A DNA stretch of 64,000 nucleotides from an uncultured Bacilli bacterium (GCA_910589375.1 CAJUTK010000003.1:67247-131246); one strand, 5' to 3'. Counted from the first letter of the stretch, positions 7,661 to 16,868 are shown. A program made the numbers and translations. The notes: generated by a model from the sequence alone, not told the origin.

Positions 7661-8518
7661 ATGAAGATATTAGAATCTTGGGAAGTGTGGGTACTTATTT
7701 ATTTAATATCTGCAATTATTTTTGCGCAATCCTTTAGAGTTTCTAAAAGACAGATGAAAAATGTAGGTCAAATGACTGTTTTGCTAGAACTTTTTACAGC
7801 TTTTTTTGCTCTTTTCTTTCTTCCTTTTTTTAAGTTTATATTTCCGACTGATTTGACTATTTATGGTACTTTATTTTTAGTAACTATCATATATGCTGTA
7901 ACAGATAGGTTGAATATAGAAGCAAGATATGGTTTGGAACCTTCTACATTTAGTATGTTAAAGCAATTATCAACTGTATTTATGATTATTTTTGGTCTAT
8001 TATTTTTCAAGGAAGAATTTGTTTTCAATAAAATAATAGGAGCTATTTTGATTGTATTTGCTAATCTTTTATTGGCATTTGAAAAAGGAAAGTTTCAGCT
8101 TAATAAATATTTTTTAATTAGTGTTATTTCTAATTTATTATTTGCAATAGCAATGATGATTAATGTTAACATTTCTGATTCTTTTAATTTAGCATTCTAT
8201 ACTATATTAACAGTATCACTCCCAGCACTTTTTATTTCTATCTTTGGTAGATATTCTTTTCAGTCATTACAAGAAGAATTTAGAACTTATGATAAAAAAT
8301 ATTTTTTACTGTCTTCTTTCACTTGGTGTTTAATGTTACTTTCATCTGTTAGAGCTTATCAATTAGGTAGTGTTATAGTAATTGCACCTTTATTTGCACT
8401 AACATCTATTTTAAATGCTGTTGTGGAGTATTTTATAAATCCTAATGGAAATAAATTTTTAAAAAAGATGGTGGCAGCCATTATCATTATTATAGGGGTT
8501 CTACTTGTTAAAGCTTAG
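7661..8518 (+). CDS. DMT-superfamily (EamA-like) membrane transporter
   Basis: A 285-residue hydrophobic protein with about ten predicted transmembrane segments, arranged as two five-helix halves as in EamA drug/metabolite transporters. The segment 'GLLFFKEEF' (end of the first half) is a typical EamA feature, and the second half ends with a hydrophobic helix near the C-terminus. No substrate can be deduced. It stands alone with its own short promoter/leader and is followed by another promoter for the DUF362 gene. Confidence 0.7.
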   Translation: MKILESWEVWVLIYLISAIIFAQSFRVSKRQMKNVGQMTVLLELFTAFFALFFLPFFKFIFPTDLTIYGTLFLVTIIYAVTDRLNIEARYGLEPSTFSMLKQLSTVFMIIFGLLFFKEEFVFNKIIGAILIVFANLLLAFEKGKFQLNKYFLISVISNLLFAIAMMINVNISDSFNLAFYTILTVSLPALFISIFGRYSFQSLQEEFRTYDKKYFLLSSFTWCLMLLSSVRAYQLGSVIVIAPLFALTSILNAVVEYFINPNGNKFLKKMVAAIIIIIGVLLVKA

Positions 8519-8528
8519 ATTTTTGTGG

Positions 8529-8534
8529 TATAAT
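8529..8534 (+). promoter_or_regulatory. Extended -10 promoter for the DUF362 gene
   Basis: TGGTATAAT (extended -10), about 30 bases before the GTG start at 8564. Confidence 0.5.
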
Positions 8535-8563
8535 TCTATTGGTATTAAGAAAGGATTGATAGT

Positions 8564-9442
8564 GTGGAAAAAGCACCTGTTTATTTTATAAGAGAGATTA
8601 CACCTGAGAACATTGTTAAAATCTATGATGTACTTGGAAAAAACTTAGAAGGGAATGTAGCTGTTAAATTACATTCTGGAGAAAAGGGAAATCAAAATTA
8701 TATTAGGCCAGAGATGGTAAAGAATATTGTAGAGCACGTAAATGGAACGGTAGTAGAATGTAATACTGCTTATGAAGGTGCTAGAGATACAACAGAAAAG
8801 CATCAAGCCTTAATGAAAGAACATGGATGGTCAGATTTATTTACTGTAGATATTATGGATGCTGAAGGGGATATTGTTCTAGACATTCCAAATGGAAAGA
8901 TTATTCAAAAAAACTATGTTGGAAAGAATCTTAATAATTATGATTCTATGTTAGTATTATCTCATTTTAAAGGACATCCAATGGGTGGATATGGTGGAGC
9001 TTTAAAGCAACTTTCTATTGGTGTTGCATCAGGACATGGAAAAAGCTATATACACTGTGTTGGAAAAGAAGATGGAACTTTTGAAGATATGTTTAGGGTA
9101 GATCAATTGAAATTTTTAGAGGCGATGGCAGATGCCGCATCTTCTGTTATTGAAAAATTTAAAGGAAATATTGTATATATTAATGTAATGTGTAATATGT
9201 CAGTAGACTGTGATTGCTGTAATGTTGCAGAAGATCCTTGTATGAAAGATATTGGTATTCTTGCTTCTTTAGATCCAATTGCTATTGATCAAGCTTGTAT
9301 CGATTTAGTAGAAAAGTCAGAAGATCCAGGTAAGGAGCACTTCATGGAAAGAGTAGATTCTAAACATGGCATTCATACGATAGAAGCTGCATCCAAGTTA
9401 GGATATGGAACACGTGAATATGAATTAATAGAAATTAGTTAA
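8564..9442 (+). CDS. DUF362 domain protein
   Basis: A 292-residue DUF362-family protein. The segment 'SHFKGHPMGGYGGALKQLS' and the cysteine cluster 'DCDCCNVAEDPC' (about residues 217-228) are family features. DUF362 proteins are common in anaerobes, often next to or fused with ferredoxin domains, and are thought to take part in iron-sulfur redox chemistry; the exact reaction is not established to my knowledge. It starts with GTG at 8564, behind AAAGGATTGAT. A terminator hairpin overlaps its stop codon. Confidence 0.8.
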   Translation: MEKAPVYFIREITPENIVKIYDVLGKNLEGNVAVKLHSGEKGNQNYIRPEMVKNIVEHVNGTVVECNTAYEGARDTTEKHQALMKEHGWSDLFTVDIMDAEGDIVLDIPNGKIIQKNYVGKNLNNYDSMLVLSHFKGHPMGGYGGALKQLSIGVASGHGKSYIHCVGKEDGTFEDMFRVDQLKFLEAMADAASSVIEKFKGNIVYINVMCNMSVDCDCCNVAEDPCMKDIGILASLDPIAIDQACIDLVEKSEDPGKEHFMERVDSKHGIHTIEAASKLGYGTREYELIEIS

Positions 9443-9458
9443 AGACTAATTTCTTTTT
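9431..9458 (+). terminator. Terminator overlapping the DUF362 stop codon
   Basis: 9-bp stem GAAATTAGT / ACTAATTTC (9431-9439 and 9445-9453) with the stop codon in the loop, followed by TTTTTA. An extended -10 (TGATATAAT, 9481-9489) for the next gene follows 28 bases later. Confidence 0.75.
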
Positions 9459-9521
9459 ATTTGAAAAGAACATTTTTTTATGATATAATGTCTAAGTTTG
9501 TTTTTTAGAAAGGGGAATACT

Positions 9522-10547
9522 ATGCCATATAAGATTTATAAGAATACAAAAAAACTATATTTAGCTAGTAATTTAAATACAATGCCTATTCAAAAATGGA
9601 AGCTAGTACTTAATAAAGCTATTTGTGTTTCCTTTTTTTGCTCCCTAGTTATTAATTCTTTGCCACCTTTAAGTAAGTTAAGAGGAAATAGTTCTTTTAA
9701 TAGTACTAGCAACGTATTATTAGATGCTAATGGAGAAACTATTAAATCTAGTGATTGTGAAATTGGGCTTCAGGTTATTGATGTTTTTTCGAAAATAACT
9801 AATAGAGAAAGAATAATGCCTGAAGGGATTAATAAGTAAGAAATAGTAAAGGATGCAGAAATTTTTAAAAATATATATGAATTCATGGATAGAGAACATC
9901 TTTCTATAGAGAGTTTACAAAATTTATTAAATAGTATGGTTTCAGTTAATGGACCTTTTGGTCAATTATATTCAGATTATAGAAATGCCTTACAAGCTTT
10001 GCTTAGAGAAAATAAAAGTTATGAGATTAAATTTTTGATTATAATGGCAAGAGATGGTTATACTTACGAACAACTTGATTATATGTGTGCAGGAATTACT
10101 GGAGAATCAGTGGGTGGTGAGCACTGTTATGATGATGCTTATGCAGTTGCATCTACCTTAGTAAATAGAAGTCATAGTGCTTGGTATGTAAATCAATATG
10201 GACATAATTTCTATTCTATTTTTAAAGCACCAGGACAATATGAAATAGAAATTAGTGGTAACTATTTAAAATTTTTAGGAGATATTCATTTAGAAGGGTA
10301 TAGGGCCGCTATTGATGCTCTTTATACAAGGGAAGCTAGTCATTCTTGGATCCAATTTAGGGCAGATTGGGTAGAATTAAATTGCCAGTATGAGACTTTT
10401 GCTCCAGGAGGAAATAAATTTATTGATAAAATGGATTCTAGTGAATATGTACCTTATCCTGATGAGGAAATAGAACTTGAAGATGTGAAAGTATTTTTAA
10501 ATCGCAAGGTAAATTTTAAAAGTGAAGCATCATTTAGAAAGAATTGA
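9522..10547 (+). pseudogene. SleB/CwlJ-like cell wall hydrolase interrupted by one in-frame TAA
   Basis: The ATG at 9522 has a good ribosome site (AAAGGGG). The frame has one transmembrane segment (about residues 35-52) and stays open except for a single TAA at 9837-9839, then continues in the same frame to 10547. The C-terminal part resembles the SleB/CwlJ hydrolase domain: 'CAGITGESVGGEH' with the probable catalytic Glu, 'AVASTLVNRSHS' and 'KAPGQYEI'. Whole, it would be a 341-codon membrane-anchored peptidoglycan hydrolase. No ribosome site precedes the downstream ATG at 9885, so the second half is unlikely to be made alone. Nonsense mutation, sequencing error or readthrough are all possible. 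Confidence 0.7.
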
Positions 10548-10581
10548 GCTATAATAAGTTTCTATCAGAAAAGGAGTTAGT

Positions 10582-11694
10582 ATGAAAAAAAGATATTTAT
10601 CCTTTGTTTTGAGTGCATTAATGTTATTTAGTGGATGTAGTCATAATGAAGAAGAAAAAGCTGTAGACTTAGATGAGATAAAATTAATAATAGAAGAACC
10701 AGTAGAAGAATAAAAAGAAGAATACGTAGAACATGTAGAGGATGAACAAGCAGTAGTACTAGAAAAAGAGACGGTTGTTCGTGATATTGTTATTAGTGCA
10801 GTGGGGGATTGTACTCTTGGAACTGATACTAATTTTGGATATGGTAATAGTTTTACAAATGTATTAGATGATAATAATAGAGACTTTGGTTACTTTTTTA
10901 AAGGAGTAGAGGAAGTTGTTCAAAATGACGATTTAACGATTGCGAATTTAGAAACAACTTTTACTAGTTCTAATAATAGAGTAGATAAAACATTTAATTT
11001 TAAAGGAGATAGTGATTATGCTTCTATATTGACTGAAGGAAGTATTGAAGCTGTTAATCTTGCTAATAATCATACTTACGATTATGGAGCTACTGGTTAT
11101 AACGATACTATTGCGGCTTTAAATGAAGTAGGTGTTCCTTATTTTGGATATGATGATTATGTAGTATTAGAATTTGATGGAATAGAAGTAGGCCTTGCTG
11201 GTGTTACTGGATGGGATGAAGCAACAGCTAAAGCAAATACTGATAAAGCAATTGAATATTTTCATAGAAATAATATTGATTTAATTATTATGACTTATCA
11301 TTGGGGAATAGAAAGAGATTATGATCAAAATGCGACACAGCAAAATATTGCTAGATATGCTGTTGAACAAGGGGCAGATTTAGTAATTGGTCACCATCCA
11401 CATGTTTTGCAAGGAATAGAATGTTATCAAGGAAAATATATTGTTTATTCTTTAGGAAATTTTGTATTTGGTGGAAATAAGAATCCCAAAGATAAAGATA
11501 CTATGATTTTTCAGCAAACCTTCCATTATGAAGATGGATACTTAACAGATACGTCTATTGAAATTATACCTTGCTCACTATCTGGGGAAACTAATAGAAA
11601 TAATTATCAGCCTGTTATCCTAGAAGGGGAAGAAAAAGAAAGAGTGCTCCAAAAAGTATTAGATCATAGTACAAATTTTGAATATGAAAAATAG
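10582..11694 (+). pseudogene. CapA-like (PGA_cap) lipoprotein interrupted by one in-frame TAA
   Basis: ATG 10582 follows AAGGAG and starts a lipoprotein signal ('LMLFSGCS', lipobox Cys at about residue 17). A single TAA at 10711-10713 stops the frame in an acidic linker, after which the same frame continues to 11694. The downstream part is a clear CapA/PGA_cap metallophosphatase-like domain: 'SAVGDCTLGTD', 'IANLETTFT', 'NLANNHTYDYG', 'YHWGIE' and 'GHHPHVLQG'. This family is linked to poly-gamma-glutamate capsule and related surface functions. The in-frame GTG at 10801 is inside the conserved domain and not a believable start. It sits directly after another gene with the same kind of lesion. 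Confidence 0.75.
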
Positions 11695-11729
11695 AAAGAC
11701 AAGACATTGTCTTTTTGTTGTGATATAAT
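11695..11729 (+). terminator. Terminator with abutting extended -10 promoter
   Basis: Stem AAAGACAA / TTGTCTTT (11695-11702, 11707-11714) plus TTTTTG ends the CapA gene. TGATATAAT (TATAAT at 11724-11729) begins 7 bases later and serves the XRE gene at 11745. Confidence 0.75.
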
Positions 11730-11744
11730 ATTTTTGGTGGTAGT

Positions 11745-12449
11745 ATGGACCAAGAAAAAATTGGAAAGTTTATTAAAGAAATAAGAATGAAGGAAAAATT
11801 AAGTCAACAGAAATTTGCAGATAAATATGGAGTTACTTACCAGGCAGTAAGTAAATGGGAGAATGGAAAAAATATTCCTGATATTTCTATTTTAAAAGAA
11901 ATGTGTAGTGAATATCATATGAATTTAGATGATTTTTTAAAGACAAATATTGTTCCTAAAAAAGAGAAGAAAAAAAGAATCTGGATTTCTTGTGTTGCTG
12001 TTTTAGTATTGACAGTAATTGTTACAATTTTTATAAAGTTTTCTTTAAAAGATTCTAGTTTTGAATTCAAAACTTTATCAACTAGTTGTGATGATTTTAA
12101 TCTCTATGGAAGCCTTGCTTATAATGATTTAAAGTCATCTATTTATATTTCTAATATAACTTATTGTGGTGGAGATGATTCTAACATTTATAAGAAAATA
12201 GAATGTATATTATATGAAGATAATGGAAATGCTAAAATAGAAATAAAAAAATATCATTATGAAAATGAGTTGGGTATTACTTTAGAAGACTTCTTAAAGG
12301 ATGTGAATTTTCATATTGATAACTATGAAAAAGCTTGTAAAGTATATCAAGAAAATAGTTTATTTGTAGAAATAGAAGCCACCAATCAAAATGGTAAAAT
12401 TATTACTTATAAGATACCACTAAATTTAAAAGATAACTGTAATCATTAA
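11745..12449 (+). CDS. Membrane-tethered XRE-family regulator
   Basis: A 234-residue protein. Residues 1-65 are an XRE/Cro helix-turn-helix ('GVTYQAVSKWENGKNIPD'), followed by a Lys-rich linker, one transmembrane helix (about 80-101) and an external domain of about 130 residues with no recognised family. The layout suggests a one-component membrane-bound regulator that senses outside or envelope signals. It belongs to a subgroup in this window starting 'M(D/N)Q-x-KIGKFI' (also 26214 and 52031). SD is GGTGGT. Confidence 0.8.
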   Translation: MDQEKIGKFIKEIRMKEKLSQQKFADKYGVTYQAVSKWENGKNIPDISILKEMCSEYHMNLDDFLKTNIVPKKEKKKRIWISCVAVLVLTVIVTIFIKFSLKDSSFEFKTLSTSCDDFNLYGSLAYNDLKSSIYISNITYCGGDDSNIYKKIECILYEDNGNAKIEIKKYHYENELGITLEDFLKDVNFHIDNYEKACKVYQENSLFVEIEATNQNGKIITYKIPLNLKDNCNH

Positions 12450-12474
12450 TCTCAACTTAAAGTTGAGATTTTTT
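12448..12474 (+). terminator. Terminator after the XRE gene
   Basis: Stem ATCTCAAC / GTTGAGAT with a small A/T loop, followed by TTTTTT. Confidence 0.8.
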
Positions 12475-12538
12475 CAACCTATACGTTATTGTTAATTTAG
12501 TAGTTCTATTTTATAATGAAATTGGAAGGAGAGATAAT

Positions 12539-13138
12539 ATGAAAAAAAAGATTTTAACACTTACTATGATAATGTTTATGTTATTAGGAGCTGTAGGATG
12601 CTCTACTTCTAAGAATAAAGAAGAAGTAAGTGATGCTAAAAAGTTTGCCGAAGAATATAAAGAAGTTGGGGAAGACAATGTATTTGTCTACAAAGAAGTA
12701 GATGATATCATTAAAATTATGGAACATGGTACTGGTATTGTTTATTTAGGTTATCCTGAATGTCCTTGGTGCCAGGCTTATGTAAAATATTTAAATGAAG
12801 TAGCAAAAGAAGAGGGCGTTGAAAAAATCTATTATTGTAATACAAAAAAGGTAAAAGAAACTGATATGGAAAAATATCAAAAATTAGTTTCTCTATTAAG
12901 TGGTTATTTACAATATAATGATGAGGGTAATGAATGGATTTATGTTCCTAATGTATCTTTCCATGTAAATGGTAAACTGATTGGAAATGATTATGAATCT
13001 TCTAAAGATACTCACAATTTAAAAGATCCAAAAGAATATTGGACAGAAGAAGAAGTAAAAGACTTAAAATCTAGATTAAAAAGATATATAGAAGAAGTAG
13101 ATGAGTCTTTAAATGCTTGTTCTGATTGTAATAAATAA
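12539..13138 (+). CDS. Thioredoxin-like lipoprotein with CPWC motif
   Basis: A 199-residue lipoprotein: signal peptide ending 'LLGAVGCS' (lipidated Cys about residue 21), then a thioredoxin-fold-like domain with the redox motif 'YPECPWCQAYV' (about residues 77-87). It ends in an unusual 'ACSDCNK' with a second CxxC. Proteins of this type resemble bacteriocin-transport accessory proteins and extracytoplasmic thiol-disulfide oxidoreductases. It stands alone between two terminators. Role in surface protein thiol chemistry is inferred. Confidence 0.7.
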   Translation: MKKKILTLTMIMFMLLGAVGCSTSKNKEEVSDAKKFAEEYKEVGEDNVFVYKEVDDIIKIMEHGTGIVYLGYPECPWCQAYVKYLNEVAKEEGVEKIYYCNTKKVKETDMEKYQKLVSLLSGYLQYNDEGNEWIYVPNVSFHVNGKLIGNDYESSKDTHNLKDPKEYWTEEEVKDLKSRLKRYIEEVDESLNACSDCNK

Positions 13139-13196
13139 GAATAAATCTAATTTTGATTTATTCCTTTTTATGTAGTAGTAAAAATTATGTTATAAT
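13139..13196 (+). terminator. Terminator and following extended -10 promoter
   Basis: Stem GAATAAATC / GATTTATTC (13139-13147, 13155-13163) then CTTTTTA; TGTTATAAT with TATAAT at 13191-13196 serves the gene at 13226. Confidence 0.75.
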
Positions 13197-13225
13197 ATTT
13201 TTATGAAAGTAATGGGGCGATTTCT

Positions 13226-13828
13226 ATGAAAAATAAAAAAATAACAAGAAAGATTATACAAGGAATGTATGTACTTACAACTATTGGTGGAGGTTGTATG
13301 GTAGATGCTGTATCACAAGTAAGTGCAGGAGATAATCCTTTAATAGCAGTTGCTGTTATGAAGAAAAATTATACGAATGAGTTACTTAAGAAAAATAACA
13401 AGTTTGCTCTTTCTATTTTAGGAGAAGATATAAATCCTGAAATTATATCTACTTTTGGAATGAATTCTATGAGAGATATGAATAAGTTTGAAAAAGTAAC
13501 TGCTGAAGAAGTAGAAGGAGTAAAAGTACTAACTGATTCTTTAGGATATATGGTATGTGAAATAATTGATTCTATTGATAATGATACGCATACATTATTT
13601 ATTGGTAAGTTAATAGAAGCAGATGTCTATAAGGAAGGTATTGCTATGAGTTATGGGTATTATCAAGAGCATAAAGAGGAACTGATAAAAATAACAACAG
13701 AAACTGGTAAAACGGCATGGGTTTGTACAGTATGCGGTTATGTTTATTATGGAGAAGAAATTCCAGATGATTTTAAATGCCCAATATGTGGAGTGGATAA
13801 GAGTTTATTTAAGAAAAAAGAAGGATAA
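13226..13828 (+). CDS. Flavin reductase-rubredoxin fusion protein
   Basis: A 200-residue protein with an FMN-binding flavin-reductase-like domain (residues 1-155; 'MYVLTTIGGG' and 'FALSILGEDINPEIISTFG' are typical) and a C-terminal rubredoxin domain (about 160-198) with 'VCTVCGYVY' and 'CPICGVDKS', the four Fe-ligand cysteines. This matches the high-molecular-weight rubredoxin architecture, which passes electrons from NAD(P)H to oxygen- or NO-detoxifying flavodiiron proteins in anaerobes. No flavodiiron gene lies in the window. SD GGGGCGAT. Confidence 0.85.
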   Translation: MKNKKITRKIIQGMYVLTTIGGGCMVDAVSQVSAGDNPLIAVAVMKKNYTNELLKKNNKFALSILGEDINPEIISTFGMNSMRDMNKFEKVTAEEVEGVKVLTDSLGYMVCEIIDSIDNDTHTLFIGKLIEADVYKEGIAMSYGYYQEHKEELIKITTETGKTAWVCTVCGYVYYGEEIPDDFKCPICGVDKSLFKKKEG

Positions 13829-13845
13829 ATATTTTCTTCTTTTTT
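13813..13845 (+). terminator. Weak A/T terminator
   Basis: A-rich arm ending GAAG and a CTTCTTTTTTT arm flank the stop codon region; low-GC stem, so less certain. Confidence 0.5.
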
Positions 13846-13952
13846 TGTAAACTATTTGTTTTCAATAAAATCTTAATTGACTTCCTAAATAAATAAGGGT
13901 ATATTGATAATAGAATATGAGAATTATTCCATATTACTAATAGGAGGAAAAT

Positions 13953-14918
13953 ATGAAAGCAAATGAAATAAAAAAAGTATCCTGTGTTGGAGCAGGTGTT
14001 ATTGGATATAGTTGGGCGCTTTATTTTTCATTAAAAGGATTAGAAGTAACTGTTTATGATATAACAGAAGAGGCTTTATCTTTAGCGAAGGCAAGAGTGC
14101 ACGAAAGTTTAAAATCATTGATTCAAAATAACGTTGTAACAGAAAGTGAAAGTACTCAAATAGAAGAAAGAATTTCTTATACACTTTCTATGGAAGAAGC
14201 TGTAAAAGAGGTACAACTTATTGTAGAATCAGGCCCAGAAAACTATGATATTAAAAGAAATATGGTTAAAGAAATGGAAGAATTTACTAGTCCTAATACA
14301 ATCATTGTAAGTTCTACATCAGGATTACTCATTACAGAGATTGCTAAGTATGCGAAAAATCCAGAACGTTTTATAGGAGCACATCCTTATAACCCACCAC
14401 ATTTAATTCCATTAGTAGAAATTACTAAGGGTGAAAAAAGTACAGATGAAGTAGTAGAGACTGCAAAAGAATTTTATACTTTAATTGGAAAAGAACCAGT
14501 TGTTTTACAAAAAGAAGCATTAGGATTTATCTGTAATCGTATTCAAATGGCTCTTTATAGAGAAGTATGTGATTTAGTAATGCGTGGGGTATGTACTATT
14601 GAAGATGCTGATAAAGCAGTTACTTTTGGACCAGGCTTACGTTGGGGAATTATGGGACCATCTTTAGTATTTCAATTAGGTGGAGGTCAATATGGAATAG
14701 CTGGTGCTTTAAAACATATGGGACCATCTGCTAATATGTGGCTTGAAGATATGGCTGATTTTAAAAAGATTCCTGATGAATTTGCTATGATTGCGCAAAC
14801 TGGAGTAAATGAAGAGATGAAAAATCGTTCTAGTGAAATAGGTAATGATGATGCCTCTTTAGCAGAATATCGTGATAAAATGTTAATCGAAATGTTAAAA
14901 CTACATGGAAAGTTATAG
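13953..14918 (+). CDS. 3-hydroxyacyl-CoA dehydrogenase family protein (lambda-crystallin/gulonate dehydrogenase-like)
   Basis: A 321-residue NAD-dependent dehydrogenase. The Rossmann motif 'GAGVIGYSWA' lies at residues about 13-22. 'SSTSGLLITEIAKY' and 'GAHPYNPPHLIPLVEI' with the catalytic His are typical of the 3-hydroxyacyl-CoA dehydrogenase superfamily. The 'NPPHLIPLVEI' form is closer to L-gulonate 3-dehydrogenase and carnitine dehydrogenase than to FadB-type enzymes. No thiolase or enoyl-CoA hydratase is nearby, so fatty acid oxidation is unlikely. It is followed after 3 bases by a TfoX-like gene. Confidence 0.75.
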   Translation: MKANEIKKVSCVGAGVIGYSWALYFSLKGLEVTVYDITEEALSLAKARVHESLKSLIQNNVVTESESTQIEERISYTLSMEEAVKEVQLIVESGPENYDIKRNMVKEMEEFTSPNTIIVSSTSGLLITEIAKYAKNPERFIGAHPYNPPHLIPLVEITKGEKSTDEVVETAKEFYTLIGKEPVVLQKEALGFICNRIQMALYREVCDLVMRGVCTIEDADKAVTFGPGLRWGIMGPSLVFQLGGGQYGIAGALKHMGPSANMWLEDMADFKKIPDEFAMIAQTGVNEEMKNRSSEIGNDDASLAEYRDKMLIEMLKLHGKL

Positions 14919-14921
14919 AAT

Positions 14922-15239
14922 ATGGCAACAACAAAAGATTATAAAGAGTATTTAGTAGGACAATTATCTATACTAGAAAATATTGTCTGTAGACCAATGA
15001 TGGGAGAATATCTTCTCTATTATGATGATATCTTATTTGGGGGAATCTATGATAATCGACTACTCATTAAAATAGTAGAAGGTAATCAAAAATATGAACT
15101 TCCAAGTGCGATTCCTTATGAAGGGGCAAAATCAATGTATGAGATAGAAGATTTAGATAACCAAGAACTCATTAGAGATATTGTTCTAGATACATGCAAA
15201 TGCTTACCTAAAAAAGGAGATAAAAAAAGTAGAAAATGA
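14922..15239 (+). CDS. TfoX N-terminal domain protein
   Basis: A 105-residue protein similar to the TfoX/Sxy N-terminal domain; 'CRPMMGEYLLYYDDILFGG' and 'PYEGAKSMYEIED' are the family's signature positions. In gamma-proteobacteria Sxy drives competence, but short stand-alone versions in Firmicutes have no known role. It is immediately downstream of the dehydrogenase and probably co-transcribed. Confidence 0.75.
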   Translation: MATTKDYKEYLVGQLSILENIVCRPMMGEYLLYYDDILFGGIYDNRLLIKIVEGNQKYELPSAIPYEGAKSMYEIEDLDNQELIRDIVLDTCKCLPKKGDKKSRK

Positions 15240-15252
15240 ATTCTACTTTTTT
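15224..15252 (+). terminator. Terminator after the TfoX-like gene
   Basis: Stem AAAAAGTAGAA / TTCTACTTTTT with loop AATGAA; overlaps the stop codon. Confidence 0.8.
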
Positions 15253-15267
15253 AGTTATATTTTTATA

Positions 15268-15296
15268 TTGATTTCATTGCAATTGTTTCGTATAAT
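15268..15296 (+). promoter_or_regulatory. Sigma-A type promoter for the DUF4299 gene
   Basis: TTGATT (15268-15273), 17-base spacer, TATAAT (15291-15296); the ATG is 31 bases further with AGGAGG. Confidence 0.65.
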
Positions 15297-15326
15297 ATTA
15301 GTTAGAAATAAACCTAGGAGGTTTTT

Positions 15327-16169
15327 ATGGCTGTAGAAGTTACTATTAAGAAAAAAGGTTTCTTTAAAAGAAAAATAGAAATTCCAAAAATTGTATTTGA
15401 AGATATGGGATATGGAACAATGGATGATAATTGGAGGCTTTTAGAAAATGAAGTAGGAGAACCGACAATTGTTTATAGTCATAATGTATTAGAAAGAGGA
15501 ATAGAAATTGTTTCTGAAAAGGAATATATTTTATTACGTTTACCTCTACCAACAGGAGAAAATGAAATCCGCTTCTTTTATGAATATGTAGAAAGGTTAT
15601 GTAAATACCTAAAAGTGGATACCTTTTTTAGATATGAAGAGGAATCCTATTTTGATAGAATAGAAGACTATATTAAATGGGATATTACTGCTAGTATTGG
15701 CGCTATTAGCGGTATGAGAGAATCTATTGAAAAGAAAGAATATGAAGAAATGTATATTTTTGGGGTATTAAATCCCATTACAATAGGTCCCAAAGAATTA
15801 GATTTTATTGATGATAGTCCCAAAAAATTAGGAGAACTCTTACACAATTTACAAAGTGTAGATGCTTATTATGCTGGCGCTAAAATTTATCAAAGAGAAA
15901 ATGGAACCTTATTTGGTATGTATGTTTTAACAGAAAATGTAAAATCTGTTTTCCCCACAAAACCACTTGTTATTATGAACAATGATGAAAAAATTGAAGA
16001 TTGGTATGTTACCTTTTGTTATGATGACAATATTAGTGGAAGTATTTCCTATTCTGATTTTATTTCTAATGTAGATCAAAGCGATTATTATGATGCTACT
16101 CATTTCTACATTACATTAGAAAAAGAAAAGATGAAAGAATTATTAGAAAAATATAAGAAAGAAATATAG
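15327..16169 (+). CDS. DUF4299 family protein
   Basis: A 280-residue soluble acidic protein. The start ('VEVTIKKKGFFKRK'), the 'GYGTMDDNWRL' segment and the tail fit the DUF4299 family as I know it from Firmicutes. No catalytic motif or membrane segment is visible and the function is unknown. It has its own promoter, an AGGAGG site and a terminator. Confidence 0.65.
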   Translation: MAVEVTIKKKGFFKRKIEIPKIVFEDMGYGTMDDNWRLLENEVGEPTIVYSHNVLERGIEIVSEKEYILLRLPLPTGENEIRFFYEYVERLCKYLKVDTFFRYEEESYFDRIEDYIKWDITASIGAISGMRESIEKKEYEEMYIFGVLNPITIGPKELDFIDDSPKKLGELLHNLQSVDAYYAGAKIYQRENGTLFGMYVLTENVKSVFPTKPLVIMNNDEKIEDWYVTFCYDDNISGSISYSDFISNVDQSDYYDATHFYITLEKEKMKELLEKYKKEI

Positions 16170-16199
16170 AAAGATTGAAATTTAGTTTCAATCTTTTTT
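16170..16199 (+). terminator. Terminator after the DUF4299 gene
   Basis: Stem AAAGATTGAAA / TTTCAATCTTT followed by TTTT. Confidence 0.8.
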
Positions 16200-16226
16200 G
16201 TATTAAAAGAAGGAAATAATAAAATT

Positions 16227-16590
16227 GTCAATAATAATCTAAATAAGAGATTAGGCGATGTAAAAACGAAAAATGAAATCATTATTTTTGAAAATCAACA
16301 AGTAAAATTAGGAGTAAATGTGCAAGATGAAGCAGTATGGCTATCTTTAGAACAATGAGTAAATTATTTGGTAGAGATAAATCTGTTATTTAGAGACATA
16401 TTAAGAATGCCTTACAAGAGGAGCTAAATGATGGAGTGGTAGTTGCAAAATTTGCAACTACCACTAATAGGCAAATTCTATTTTAAAAGATTATTTATTA
16501 AAGGGCTATGCAGTTAATCAAAAATGATTAGAGTATTTAGAAAAAACAATTAAACTAATTGATATTGCAAACAGAATGGAAGATAGATTA
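16227..16590 (+). pseudogene. Degenerate RhuM-family gene
   Basis: Pieces of a RhuM ('virulence protein') gene are scattered over three frames with stops: 'NEIIIFENQQVKLGV', 'VWLSLEQ', then after a one-base shift 'MSKLFGRDKSVI', stop, 'RHIKNALQEELNDGVVVAKF', then 'DYLLKGYAVNQK', stop, and 'LEYLEKTIKLIDIANRM'. The order matches RhuM but the middle is deleted. Its 3' end runs directly into the next reading frame, a cyclophilin-like protein, making a chimera. RhuM genes are often on mobile or accessory islands. Confidence 0.65.
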
Positions 16591-16857
16591 GAAAATGGTC
16601 TTATTACCATTGAAATGCATGACTATGGAAATTTTGAAAAAGTAGGACCTCTAGGATTTGATTTACCAACGAATGATGAAGAAATTTCTACTGATGCTGG
16701 GGACATTATTTTATATCAAGGAAACTCCTTTGTTATTTACTATGATAAGAATAATTGGAATTTTACTAAATTAGGGCATATCGATAATGTTTCAAAGATA
16801 GACTTAAAAAATATATTAGGAAGTGGAAATGTAACTGTTACTCTTTCTAAAGAATAG
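16576..16857 (+). CDS. Cyclophilin-like fold protein with RhuM-derived N-terminus
   Basis: A 93-residue ORF. The first eight residues ('MEDRLENG') are the end of the broken RhuM frame. From residue 9 it matches the C-terminal half of a small cyclophilin-like protein: 'LGFDLPTNDEEISTDAGDI' and 'YDKNNWNFTKLGHIDN'. The normal N-terminal strand region is missing, so it looks like a deletion fusion. No good ribosome site precedes the ATG, so expression is doubtful and it may be a pseudogene. Confidence 0.5.
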   Translation: MEDRLENGLITIEMHDYGNFEKVGPLGFDLPTNDEEISTDAGDIILYQGNSFVIYYDKNNWNFTKLGHIDNVSKIDLKNILGSGNVTVTLSKE

Positions 16858-16868
16858 TCTTAAAAAAG

